This document shows, piece by piece, positions 23,795 to 31,299 of a stretch of DNA of 35,735 bases (the stretch's first letter is position 1; each line of letters opens with the position of its first letter). The DNA comes from an uncultured Verrucomicrobia subdivision 3 bacterium (GTDB lineage: Bacteria > Verrucomicrobiota > Verrucomicrobiia > Limisphaerales > UBA11358): positions 1-35,735 of the forward strand of contig CAIWFB010000121.1 of NCBI GenBank assembly GCA_903911825.1, given 5' to 3'. Position numbers and translations under genes: made by a program. Under the pieces are notes generated by a model that was not told the origin of the DNA, made no database searches, and saw only the letters and a list, made by a program, of their open reading frames with translations.

Positions 23795-24949
23795 ATGGAA
23801 CATTTTATTACAGCTTCGTTGGCCGTGTTGCTTTGGGCTTTGGCCGTCATGTTGCCCACCGGCGTGTTTTCGCTGTTGCTACACTTTGTCCTTTCGCTTC
23901 CGATGCAACGGCGTGACCGCGCTCGCTTTTTCCTCGACCTGCTGGAGACGGCGATTGAACGTGGGTTGGCCATCGAGCAAGCTATTCTCTCCGCTGCCGA
24001 AACCCGCGATCGCGTGATGGGCGTGCGTTTCTACATGCTGGCCGCGCACATCGAAAACGGCGATCGCTTCACCGAGGCGCTGGGAAAAACCCCGACCTTC
24101 TTGCCGCCGCAGGTGAACGCCATGCTGCGCGCCGGCGAAAAATTGGGCGACCTAAAAAAGGTTTTACCTGCCTGCCGCGAAGTGTTGCGCGTCGCGCCGG
24201 ACACGGTGCGCTCGACGCTTCATTATACAGTCGCGATGTTGCTGGTGTTTGCGCCCATCGCTGTTTGGCTTATCACCATGCTGATGATTTTTGTTGTGCC
24301 TAAATTCAAGGACGTGGCGGCCGGCATGAGCGTGGCAGTCTGGGCACCCGCGCAGTTTGTTTTTCAGATCGCACCACAACTCGTGTGGTTTGAAGTCGCT
24401 CTTTTTTTCGTGCTGATGGCGGTGGCGATTTTCTACATCGGCGGGCCGGGCTTGGTTCGCTGGTTCCAATTCCGCACTGTGCCGGTTTTGGACTGGCTGG
24501 CGTGGCAAATTCCGTGGAAGCGGAAAAAACTGCTGCGCGCGTTTTCCGCAATGCTGGCGGTGCTATTGGACGGCGGTGTGCCGGAGGTCGCAGCCGTGCG
24601 GCTCGCGGGCGAATCAACCGCCAACGAAATCTGCCGCCGTCGCGCAGGCCGCGTTCTCGCGGCTTTGGAAAACGGTTTAAAACTAGACGATGCTATCTGC
24701 GCGTTTGACGACAACGGCGAATTTCATTGGCGACTCACCAACGCCGCGCACGCCCGTGGCGGATTTCTCGAAGCTTTGAAAGGCTGGCACGAGGCACTGG
24801 ATGCCAAAGCGTTTCAACAGGAAGAAGCCGCCACGCACACGATGACGAGCGGGCTTGTGATTCTGAATGGCATCGTGGTTGGGCTGGTCGCCACGGCGAT
24901 GTTTGGAATTCTCATTGGTGTGCTGAAAGGAATGTTGGACGCGTCATGA
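23795..24949 (+). CDS. Second, divergent GspF-like platform protein (384 aa)
   Basis: An extra N-terminal membrane segment (about 8-35) precedes a GspF-like cytoplasmic domain (RARFFLDLLETAIERGLAIEQAIL, DRFTEALGKTPTFLPPQVNAMLRAGEKLGDLKKVL), two membrane segments (about 145-170, 190-215), a second cytoplasmic domain (LLRAFSAMLAVLLDGGVPEVAAVRLAGE) and a C-terminal segment (about 350-378). The bipartite fold is clear, but it is diverged from the preceding gspF product. Two tandem GspF genes suggest a heteromeric platform. The stop overlaps the start of the next pseudopilin gene (24946-24949). Confidence 0.85.
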   Translation: MEHFITASLAVLLWALAVMLPTGVFSLLLHFVLSLPMQRRDRARFFLDLLETAIERGLAIEQAILSAAETRDRVMGVRFYMLAAHIENGDRFTEALGKTPTFLPPQVNAMLRAGEKLGDLKKVLPACREVLRVAPDTVRSTLHYTVAMLLVFAPIAVWLITMLMIFVVPKFKDVAAGMSVAVWAPAQFVFQIAPQLVWFEVALFFVLMAVAIFYIGGPGLVRWFQFRTVPVLDWLAWQIPWKRKKLLRAFSAMLAVLLDGGVPEVAAVRLAGESTANEICRRRAGRVLAALENGLKLDDAICAFDDNGEFHWRLTNAAHARGGFLEALKGWHEALDAKAFQQEEAATHTMTSGLVILNGIVVGLVATAMFGILIGVLKGMLDAS

Positions 24950-25311
24950 AATCAATTCCACCACAACGCGGTTTTTTGCAGATTGACCTGATCGTCGGGC
25001 TGGCCATTTTGACCCTCGCCATCGTGCCGTTGGGCTACGCTTTTTCGCGCGAGCGCCAAGTGCTAAAGATGGAATACCACCGCGCCGTCATCAACGAACT
25101 GGTGGATGGCGAAATGGAAATTCTCGCGGCGGGTGCGGCTCGCCAGCTGCCAGACGGCCCGCAACCGCTCGGCGTCACGTCCCACGCGGCAAGCAAACTG
25201 CCGCCGGGGCATTTCCAACTCACGAAAACCGGCAAACACCTGCGCGTTGAATGGATGCCGGATGAAAAAGGCGGCGTCAGCACGGTCGTCCGGGAGGCGA
25301 CGCTCCAATGA
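24946..25311 (+). CDS. GspI-like minor pseudopilin with Asp at +5 (121 aa)
   Basis: A short basic leader (MKSIPPQRG) is followed by a prepilin-type hydrophobic helix FLQIDLIVGLAILTLAIVPL. If cleaved after the Gly, residue +5 is Asp rather than the almost invariant Glu. The small soluble part (about 85 residues; HRAVINELVDGEMEILAAG) matches the size of GspI, and its place before a GspJ-like gene supports that. Start and stop are in ATGA overlaps with its neighbours. GspI assignment is by size, order and helix only. Confidence 0.75.
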   Translation: MKSIPPQRGFLQIDLIVGLAILTLAIVPLGYAFSRERQVLKMEYHRAVINELVDGEMEILAAGAARQLPDGPQPLGVTSHAASKLPPGHFQLTKTGKHLRVEWMPDEKGGVSTVVREATLQ

Positions 25312-25811
25312 AATTGCGCCCGAACATTTCCGCACGGCACCGTCAAAGCGGCGTGTCGTTGATTGAGTGCCTCGCTTACATCGCGGTGTTTGCGATTATG
25401 ATGACCGGCGCGACCGCCGCATTTTATTTCTGTTGGGATCACACGCGCGCGGTGACTTACACGTCGCACGAAATTGCCACCGCCTTGCAAGCCGGTGAAA
25501 GCTGGCGCGCCGATGTTCGCGCGGCGACGGGCAAAATCTCTATCAGTAATACCGCGAGCGGACAGATTGTGGTGATTCCCGAAGGCGACAAGGAAGTTTT
25601 ATACCGCTACACCGACGGCGAACTGCGCCGCGAAATTCCCGCGCAGAACCATTCGCGGCTGTTATTGCCCCAAGTCAAAGTGTCCGAGATGACTTCCGCC
25701 ACCCGCGCAAGCGTTACCGCTTGGCGTTGGGAATTGGAAATAAAACCGCGACGCAAGGAAACGCAATTACCGCTGTCATTCACCTTTGAAGCAGCGCAAA
25801 CGAAGCCATGA
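25308..25811 (+). CDS. GspJ-like minor pseudopilin (167 aa)
   Basis: Leader MKLRPNISARHRQSG followed by VSLIECLAYIAVFAIMMTGATAAFYF, a type IV prepilin N-terminus with Glu at +5 after the expected Gly cleavage site. The remainder is a beta-rich soluble domain (ISNTASGQIVVIPEGDKEVLYRYTDGELRREI and WRWELEIKP). The YRY..GELRR pattern, length and order after a GspI-like gene resemble GspJ. It would be part of the pseudopilus tip complex. ATGA overlaps on both sides (25308-25311, 25808-25811) point to coupled translation. Confidence 0.78.
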   Translation: MKLRPNISARHRQSGVSLIECLAYIAVFAIMMTGATAAFYFCWDHTRAVTYTSHEIATALQAGESWRADVRAATGKISISNTASGQIVVIPEGDKEVLYRYTDGELRREIPAQNHSRLLLPQVKVSEMTSATRASVTAWRWELEIKPRRKETQLPLSFTFEAAQTKP

Positions 25812-26038
25812 AACTTTTAACAAAACCATTTACTGGCGTGGCGAAGCGCAACGAAACGGGTTCCATCACCGTAGTTTTTATCGCGCTGCTGGCCACCATG
25901 CTGATTTTGGTGACGACGGAAAGCCGGGCGCTGTTCAATCTGCATCGCGAGGTGAAGTTTCTGGAACAGCAGCAGATCAAGCGGCTTAACACTGCGCACA
26001 CCAATACCGTTGCCACCTTTAACCCGCAGGCAAAATGA
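25808..26038 (+). CDS. Truncated GspK-like pseudopilin (76 aa)
   Basis: Leader ending KRNETG, then SITVVFIALLATMLILVTTE as a membrane helix. The residues after the expected Gly cleavage site are S-I-T-V-V, lacking Glu at +5 just as GspK does (for example MALVVV in enterobacterial GspK). After the helix only about 40 residues remain (LFNLHREVKFLEQQQIKRLN), where full GspK has a large alpha domain of over 200 residues. No downstream remnant of that domain is visible, so this is a compact form rather than a recent truncation. ATGA overlaps on both sides. Confidence 0.65.
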   Translation: MKLLTKPFTGVAKRNETGSITVVFIALLATMLILVTTESRALFNLHREVKFLEQQQIKRLNTAHTNTVATFNPQAK

Positions 26039-26319
26039 AAAACAACTCGTTGGCTTTTCAGAAATTAAAAATGATGAAAGCTTCAGTCCGCTGCTTGACG
26101 TTCGGGCTGCTGGGCTTGCTCCCGATCATCGGCGTGCCGTTTGCGCTGGCGGGATTATGGAATTCATTTGCGGCGCGCAAACAAGAAAGACTTTACTGGA
26201 ACCCCGCCAAACCGCATCGAATCATTGGATTGATCTGCGCGGCGCTGGGGGCTTTGATTTGGAGCGGCGTGGACACCATCATCATTTACCACGCCTGTAA
26301 TCGCTACGTCCAGTTGTGA
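26035..26319 (+). CDS. Small two-pass membrane protein at the end of the pseudopilus operon (94 aa)
   Basis: Two membrane segments (about 17-45, LTFGLLGLLPIIGVPFALAGL, and 65-85, GLICAALGALIWSGVDTIII) joined by a basic loop (ARKQERLYWNPAKPHR). The first helix has the LLPxxGxPFAxxG feature of DUF4190-like membrane proteins. It overlaps the GspK-like stop by ATGA and ends 7 bases before the convergent gmhA stop, so it is the last gene of the operon. Function unknown; an in-frame ATG near codon 13 is an alternative start. Confidence 0.65.
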   Translation: MKNNSLAFQKLKMMKASVRCLTFGLLGLLPIIGVPFALAGLWNSFAARKQERLYWNPAKPHRIIGLICAALGALIWSGVDTIIIYHACNRYVQL

Positions 26320-26326
26320 CACACGG

Positions 26327-26893
26327 TCACGCCTTGGGTAGTTTTTCTTCCACCATTTCGCAGAGAGCGTGAAAGAGAACTTTTTGCGCTTCCTGAATTC
26401 GCGCGGTCACGCTGCCAGCGACAATTAAATCTACGGTGGCAAGACCTTTGGTGAATCCGCCGTCGCGACCGAGAATAGCAATGCTCTCGACGCCTTTACG
26501 CTGGGCTTCTTCCAGAGCACGCACGACGTTTTTGGATTTGCCACTGGTGGTGAGGACGAGCAGCACGTCGCCTTTTTCTGCGAGCCCCCAAACTTGGCGC
26601 GCGAAAATTTCATCCGCGTGATAATCGTTGCAAACAGCCGTCATGAATTCGCCGTTCGCCGTGAGCGAAATAGCGGGATACGGCCGACGATCGCCCATAA
26701 AGCGGCAGAGAAATTCCGTGGCCAGATGCGTGGCGTCCGAGGCGCTGCCGCCGTTGCCGCAGACGAGCAATTTGTGGCCGCTGGTCAAGGCGTTCAAAAG
26801 TAATTCCGCCGCGCGATTCAACGGTTCTTCCAGTGAGGACAAGCTGCGCAGGGTAACGATGGAATCTTCAATAGCGCGTGACAAATGACTCAT
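26327..26893 (-). CDS. gmhA: Phosphoheptose isomerase (SIS domain), GmhA-like (188 aa)
   Basis: Converts sedoheptulose 7-phosphate to D-glycero-D-manno-heptose 7-phosphate, the first step of lipopolysaccharide core heptose synthesis. The SIS fold shows VCGNGGSASDATHLATEFLCRF (Gly46-Ser52 phosphate loop), AISLTANGEFMTAVCNDYH, FARQVWGLAEKGDVLLVLTTSGKSKNVVRAL and the C-terminal IQEAQKVLFHALCEMVEE helix. Length matches GmhA (about 190). The ATG at 26893 is used; the open frame continues upstream without conservation. Other heptose genes are absent from the window. A related DiaA-like role is less likely but possible. Confidence 0.9.
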   Translation of the reverse strand: MSHLSRAIEDSIVTLRSLSSLEEPLNRAAELLLNALTSGHKLLVCGNGGSASDATHLATEFLCRFMGDRRPYPAISLTANGEFMTAVCNDYHADEIFARQVWGLAEKGDVLLVLTTSGKSKNVVRALEEAQRKGVESIAILGRDGGFTKGLATVDLIVAGSVTARIQEAQKVLFHALCEMVEEKLPKA

Positions 26894-26974
26894 GCCGAGA
26901 GCGTAATTGTTGGCGGTTGAAAGAAAAGGCGAAATCCAGTCGCCACTTGGCGGCGGGCGTTTTATGCTCACCGC

Positions 26975-27619
26975 ATGAATTGTATCGTCACCGCTGGCCC
27001 GACGTTTGAACCGCTCGACGACGTGCGCCGACTCACGAATTTTTCCACGGGCCGACTCGGCACGGAGCTGGCGAATTATCTCACCGCACGCGGCCACAAA
27101 GTCACGTTGCTCATCGGCGAATCGGCAACTTACGCGGGTGCGCGCAAGGCGAAGTCGGTGAAAGTTTTTTCCACCACGGCGGATTTGCAAGCGCAGCTCA
27201 AAGCGTTCTCCGGCAAAAAAGTGGATGCCATTTTTCATGCGGCGGCGGTGAGCGATTTTACTTTCGGGAAAATTTTTGCGGAGGAAAAACCTGGAGAGTT
27301 TTCCGCGCTCAAGGCGTCTAAGAAAATTTCCACGCGGCAAGGCTCGCTGCTCGTGGAACTAGTGCCCACGCCCAAAATTATTTCCAAACTGCGCGGCTGG
27401 TTTCCCAAGACCAGCATCGTGGGTTGGAAGTTTGAGGCGGACGGAAAACGCACGAACGCCATCGGTGCGGCGCAACGACAGATTGTGGATTGCGACACGG
27501 ATGCCTGCGTGGCTAATGGCCCGGCTTACGGCAAAGGTTTCGGACTGATTTGGCCGGGCGGGCGGGCGCATCTGGCCGATGCGCGGAAACTTTTCGCCGA
27601 CTTGGAACAGGCGCTCTGA
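26975..27619 (+). CDS. coaB: Standalone CoaB-like phosphopantothenate-cysteine ligase domain (214 aa)
   Basis: The protein matches only the CoaB half of the usual CoaBC fusion. NCIVTAGPTFEPLDDVRRLTNFSTGRLG is the CoaB nucleotide and substrate loop, followed by ANYLTARGHKVTLLIGES, AIFHAAAVSDF (the AAAVxD motif), TPKIISKLR and VGWKFEADG. CoaB joins cysteine to 4'-phosphopantothenate in coenzyme A synthesis. No CoaC flavoprotein domain is fused or adjacent, so it should be encoded elsewhere. Divergent from gmhA (81-base gap) and convergent with the DUF6159-like gene, with 12 bases between the stops. Confidence 0.87.
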   Translation: MNCIVTAGPTFEPLDDVRRLTNFSTGRLGTELANYLTARGHKVTLLIGESATYAGARKAKSVKVFSTTADLQAQLKAFSGKKVDAIFHAAAVSDFTFGKIFAEEKPGEFSALKASKKISTRQGSLLVELVPTPKIISKLRGWFPKTSIVGWKFEADGKRTNAIGAAQRQIVDCDTDACVANGPAYGKGFGLIWPGGRAHLADARKLFADLEQAL

Positions 27620-27631
27620 AAAGCCGGTCGC

Positions 27632-28612
27632 TTATTTCACCTTCCACGCGGAGTCGAGCAGTTCTTTATCGAACGTTCCCGGCACCACGCCTTCGGTGGC
27701 GTAGATGTAGAGGGCGCAGCGATAGACTGGATTTACTACGCCACTGACCCACGAGAGAGCGAAAGCCATCAAAAGCACGACCCCGATGCTCGCCGCGACA
27801 ATCCAGATGGTTGCCGCGTGAAAATGTGCGTTGAGACAATAAATGCTAACCCCAGCAGCTACCGTCACCGCCAAAAGGAAGGCCAGGAATATCGCGCCGA
27901 AAACGGATTCCAGCCCAACGAAGCCGATGACGAGTTCGCCCCACGAACGTTTGAGCGTGCCAGCGGAACTGTGAAGAAGTTTTAGTGGATTGACCATCTG
28001 TTCCTCACGCACCAGCACGGGGATGATGAAGATGCACGCCACGCTCCACACAAATCCAATCAGGCCGGTGACGAGTCGTCCCAAAATTCCGAACCGCTGC
28101 TGGATGGCTTGGATGAGGTATCCCACCAACCCGGCAAATAACGACCACAGCAGCACCGCGCGCCAGCGCGTTGCCGCAAAACGAAAGCCGCGCCGGAGGG
28201 AAACCGTTTCGCCATTCAACGCCTGCATGATCTCGTGGTAAAACGCGACGTTGCCGAAAGTGGCGAGGACCATGGAAACGAAATAGGCGAGGGCAAACCA
28301 CGGCGTCACCCACCAGGTTTGTGCGGAAACCGGCGTGCTATACGGATGCAATAACCCGACGGCGGCCTCGCTTGTCGTGTGCGTTTGTTTCGCCGGTAAA
28401 AAATGCGCCGCCTTGTCTGCCAATGTGCTCCAATGCGCGGCGGAAAAATAGGAATGGCCGGTGGGATAAAGCGCGATGGGCGTGATGAAAAACAGCGCGA
28501 TGATCAGCGCCAGCGCCGTGGCGATGAGGGGAAACAGAAACAGCTTCTTTTCGCGCAACAGGACGGCGAACGCCGCCTTCAACAGTTTTCCACTGCGTTT
28601 GATATTATTCAT
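27632..28612 (-). CDS. DUF6159-like six-pass membrane protein (326 aa)
   Basis: Polytopic membrane protein with about six hydrophobic segments (near 24-46, 103-130, 150-172, 180-202, 225-255, 265-290). Recognisable parts are the N-terminal IKRSGKLLKAAFAVLLREKKL, LATFGNVAFYHEIMQALNGE, VSLRRGFRFAATRW, and LESVFGAIFLA, with FRFAxxRW and the final YRCALYIYATEGVVPGTFD typical of the DUF6159 group. Function is unknown. Its ATG overlaps the stop of the GntR regulator (28609-28612), so the two are translationally coupled and the regulator likely controls it. Confidence 0.75.
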   Translation of the reverse strand: MNNIKRSGKLLKAAFAVLLREKKLFLFPLIATALALIIALFFITPIALYPTGHSYFSAAHWSTLADKAAHFLPAKQTHTTSEAAVGLLHPYSTPVSAQTWWVTPWFALAYFVSMVLATFGNVAFYHEIMQALNGETVSLRRGFRFAATRWRAVLLWSLFAGLVGYLIQAIQQRFGILGRLVTGLIGFVWSVACIFIIPVLVREEQMVNPLKLLHSSAGTLKRSWGELVIGFVGLESVFGAIFLAFLLAVTVAAGVSIYCLNAHFHAATIWIVAASIGVVLLMAFALSWVSGVVNPVYRCALYIYATEGVVPGTFDKELLDSAWKVK

Positions 28613-29007
28613 GTGGTTTTCCTTTGTTTGATGAAAGTAAGAATGTGTTCTTCATTTAACCCGTGGCTCCGCGCCTCCGTCAGCATCCGGTGATAAAGCT
28701 CCGTGAGCTTGGCCTTTTTTTTTGCTTCGGGCAGCGTGCCGATGGCGTCGTCCAGCTTCACGAAAGAACCAAAACCGCGTTGGCCATCAATCAAGCCTTT
28801 GAGCGCGAGTTCGCGATACGCTTTAGCAACCGTGTTGGGGTTGACGCCAAGCGCCTGATTCACTTCACGAATGGTGGGCAACCGGTCGCCCGCAACGAGC
28901 GTGCCGTCCGCCATCGCCGAGGTGAGCCGGTTGGCAATCTGCTTGTAAACGGGGATGCCCGAGTGAAGCTCGATCTGCCAGTTCTTCAGTAAGGCGGGGA
29001 GGCTCAT
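28609..29007 (-). CDS. GntR-family (YtrA-type) transcriptional regulator (132 aa)
   Basis: N-terminal winged helix-turn-helix: PVYKQIANRLTSAMADGTLVAGDRLPTIREVNQALGVNPNTVAKAYRELALKG is the classical GntR DNA-binding domain (about 20-75), interrupted here for quoting only. The short C-terminal tail (about 50 residues, KLTELYHRMLTEARSHGLNEEHILTFI) is the YtrA-subfamily dimerisation helix pair with no ligand-binding domain. YtrA regulators usually repress ABC transporter operons, which fits the ABC-exporter-like gene upstream. Start ATG at 29007; a promoter with overlapping dyad lies directly upstream. Confidence 0.93.
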   Translation of the reverse strand: MSLPALLKNWQIELHSGIPVYKQIANRLTSAMADGTLVAGDRLPTIREVNQALGVNPNTVAKAYRELALKGLIDGQRGFGSFVKLDDAIGTLPEAKKKAKLTELYHRMLTEARSHGLNEEHILTFIKQRKTT

Positions 29008-29022
29008 GGTTGACTTATTATG

Positions 29023-29057
29023 TTAGTATAGTAATACAACAAGCGTAAAACCGTCAA
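29023..29057 (-). promoter_or_regulatory. Promoter with overlapping dyad upstream of the GntR gene
   Basis: On the minus strand TTGACG (29057-29052) and TACTAT (29033-29028) are spaced by 18 bases. The -10 element lies inside a near-perfect dyad TTAGTATAGTAA (29023-29034, one mismatched pair), placed 16-27 bases upstream of the start codon. Binding of the YtrA-type regulator there would give autorepression; this is inferred from position. Confidence 0.5.
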
Positions 29058-29081
29058 GCGAAATTAATTATTGGGTTCAGC

Positions 29082-30797
29082 TTACGCTTCGAAATTTTTT
29101 AACTGTTTCAGCCCAAGTTTCATGGGCCCCCAGCCGATGAGGAAAGACAGCAGCACAAACGCGCTGATGCTGCTGATGGCCCAATCGGTGTGGCCGTGAT
29201 AACCGCCGCCGCCCAGCACCAACAACGCGAGCGAGGCGATGATGTAAATGGAACTCAAGACAAAGCAGAGCGTGCCGCCGAAGCCACTGACGATTTTGTT
29301 GGGATTGGTTTCTTTCACGTTGGGAAATAAGACGCCGAGGCCGATGGCGAGGCCGTTGAGCGCAAAAGTCATTACCGTGATCACCGCGCCAAAAAAAGCG
29401 ACATCATCCCACGACATTTTTAGCAAGTAACAGGAAAGGACGACTAGGCCGAGAGTGACAATCAGTGACAATACGCTCGTCAGCCAGTATTTAGTTTTGA
29501 CGATGCGCTCCAAGCCCATCGGCGACATTCCGACAATCCAGAGGCGGCGGCCTTCGAGGGAGAATTGCGGGAACACAAAGCGTGTGGTGACAGACGCGAG
29601 GTTGAAGGCGCAAGCGCCCAGATTCAGAAACGCGACGGCGTGAATCCAAAACGGGCTGGTGAGTTGATGGGTGAAATTCCGGAGGTTGATGATGTAGGCG
29701 CCGAGCAGGCCGAAAAACATTACCGATTGACCCCATTGCGTCGTATCGCGCCAGAACATCCGTAAATCTTTCACTGCAATGGCGCGGGTATCAGTGCGGA
29801 GGAAAGGGATTTGGGCAAATAGTTTTTCCAGTAAGCCGGGCGTGTGGGAATTTCGTTCGCCTCGTAAAAAATTTAATTTGAAGCCGCCGCCACCGCGACT
29901 TTGCACGGCGGAAGCGGTGTCATAAAAAAGATTACCAAACCGAGTAAAAGCGAGGCTGCCGAAGAACAACGTGTGACTTAGCAAAACTCCCGTAAAGAAG
30001 ATCGCACCGCTGGCAATGCCTTCGGCCCATTGCAATACTGCGGACGATAGCCAGTAGCTGGGCAGAAATGGGAACATCGTGAAACGCGTTTTCGCGAGCA
30101 GGCGATCTAGTGCTTCCAGCGTGCGTTTATCGAGCAGGTCGTCATCCACGGGGTTGGTTTTCCACCAGAAAGCGACGAAGGCTAATAACACCAAAGCGAA
30201 GATCAGCAGCACGACTTGGAAACTTTTGCGGTCGAGATGCCGCCCGATGCCGATGGCCAGAGCGGAACCTAAAATTCCCGGTAAAATAATAAATAACCCG
30301 ATGAGTAGAACCGTCAGCGGATAAAAGTGCCACGGCACATCGCGCACCAAGCCGAAAGCCACGAGTAGCGGAGCAATTAAAAACAAAAACGCCCACGAAG
30401 CCAGAATGGTCGTCTCGATAAATTTCCAATTGAAGATCGTTTGGTTAGAAACCGGTAGCGACAGTAGGAACGCGGTTTCCCGATTCCGAAACAGATTGGT
30501 GTAGGCGATGATGAGATTACTCAACAGCAGCAGCGCAAATAAAAACGCAAAGAGCGTGTAGAGCAACCGTTCCGTGAGCACCGCGCCTAGGCCGGGAAAC
30601 TTGGCGATAAATTTCATCCCGTGATAAAATAATTCAAATGCCAACACGAGATAGCCCGCCACAAAAATGCCAATGATACTGGTCAGCAGCCGCGATTGCT
30701 CGCGCACGGCCACCAGCCGCCGCCAACTGTGGATGGCGTTGGTGCGCAATAAAATCAGTAGCGGCACGGTGGCAAATTTGGCATTAAGGCCGAACAT
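29082..30797 (-). CDS. ABC-exporter-like multi-pass membrane protein (571 aa)
   Basis: Large polytopic membrane protein with roughly twelve hydrophobic segments. The N-terminal half (LLRTNAIHSWRRLVAVREQSRLL, LFRNRETAFLLSLPVSNQTIFNWKFIETTILASW) and the central AIAVKDLRMFWRDTTQW followed by FSLEGRRLWIVGMSPMGLERIVKTKYW resemble the putative ABC exporter membrane family, where such segments contact an ATPase. No ABC ATPase gene is adjacent. The ATG at 30797 is chosen over a TTG seven codons upstream. It lies first in a minus-strand set with the GntR regulator and the DUF6159-like protein, 74 bases ahead of the former, and is divergent from rpmB. Confidence 0.78.
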   Translation of the reverse strand: MFGLNAKFATVPLLILLRTNAIHSWRRLVAVREQSRLLTSIIGIFVAGYLVLAFELFYHGMKFIAKFPGLGAVLTERLLYTLFAFLFALLLLSNLIIAYTNLFRNRETAFLLSLPVSNQTIFNWKFIETTILASWAFLFLIAPLLVAFGLVRDVPWHFYPLTVLLIGLFIILPGILGSALAIGIGRHLDRKSFQVVLLIFALVLLAFVAFWWKTNPVDDDLLDKRTLEALDRLLAKTRFTMFPFLPSYWLSSAVLQWAEGIASGAIFFTGVLLSHTLFFGSLAFTRFGNLFYDTASAVQSRGGGGFKLNFLRGERNSHTPGLLEKLFAQIPFLRTDTRAIAVKDLRMFWRDTTQWGQSVMFFGLLGAYIINLRNFTHQLTSPFWIHAVAFLNLGACAFNLASVTTRFVFPQFSLEGRRLWIVGMSPMGLERIVKTKYWLTSVLSLIVTLGLVVLSCYLLKMSWDDVAFFGAVITVMTFALNGLAIGLGVLFPNVKETNPNKIVSGFGGTLCFVLSSIYIIASLALLVLGGGGYHGHTDWAISSISAFVLLSFLIGWGPMKLGLKQLKNFEA

Positions 30798-30944
30798 TGG
30801 GTGCGAAAATAGCCGCAAAGCCTCAAAGGCGCAATGTTGCCGCCTGCCTACCGCGAATCAGCCAACCTTCCGGGCCGGAAATAAACGCTTGCGTTCAAGA
30901 CGTTCACTGATAGTCTGTGCGGCCTTTTAACAAAAGAAACTTTT

Positions 30945-31220
30945 ATGGCACGCATTTGTGAATTGACCGGTAAACGCCCGATGAAGGGCAACATCATTTG
31001 GCGCAGTGGTAAATCCAAGAAATCTGGCGGTATCGGCACGCACGTCACGGCCATTACCAAGCGCAAATTTCACGTCAACATCCAGCGCGTGAAAGCGCTG
31101 TTGCCCACCGGCGAAGTCCGCTACATCCGTGTGGCTGCGACCGCCCTCAAGCAAGGTCTCGTCACCAAAGCGCCCAAACGCACTTGGAAAAAAGGCGACG
31201 AACTCAAGAAGAAGGCTTAA
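30945..31220 (+). CDS. rpmB: 50S ribosomal protein L28 (91 aa)
   Basis: The basic, short protein starts MARICELTGKRPMKG and contains WRSGKSKKSGGIGTHVTAITKRKFHVNIQRV, the L28 signature, with VAATALKQGLV at the C-terminal third. Only one Cys (Cys5) of the zinc-site positions is present, so it is the zinc-independent (C-minus) type. A strong bidirectional terminator follows. It appears to be transcribed alone; L33, its frequent partner, is not in the window. Confidence 0.95.
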   Translation: MARICELTGKRPMKGNIIWRSGKSKKSGGIGTHVTAITKRKFHVNIQRVKALLPTGEVRYIRVAATALKQGLVTKAPKRTWKKGDELKKKA

Positions 31221-31242
31221 TTTCCAGCCCATACTTTAATTG

Positions 31243-31272
31243 AAAATGGCGTCCAGCAATGGACGCCATTTT
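31243..31272. terminator. Bidirectional terminator between rpmB and smpB
   Basis: A 13-bp perfect stem (31243-31255 with 31260-31272) is closed by a GCAA tetraloop and followed by T-rich sequence. The A tract on the left gives T on the other strand for smpB. Confidence 0.93.
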
Positions 31273-31299
31273 TCTTTTTCGACCCTAAACCGTTGTTTA

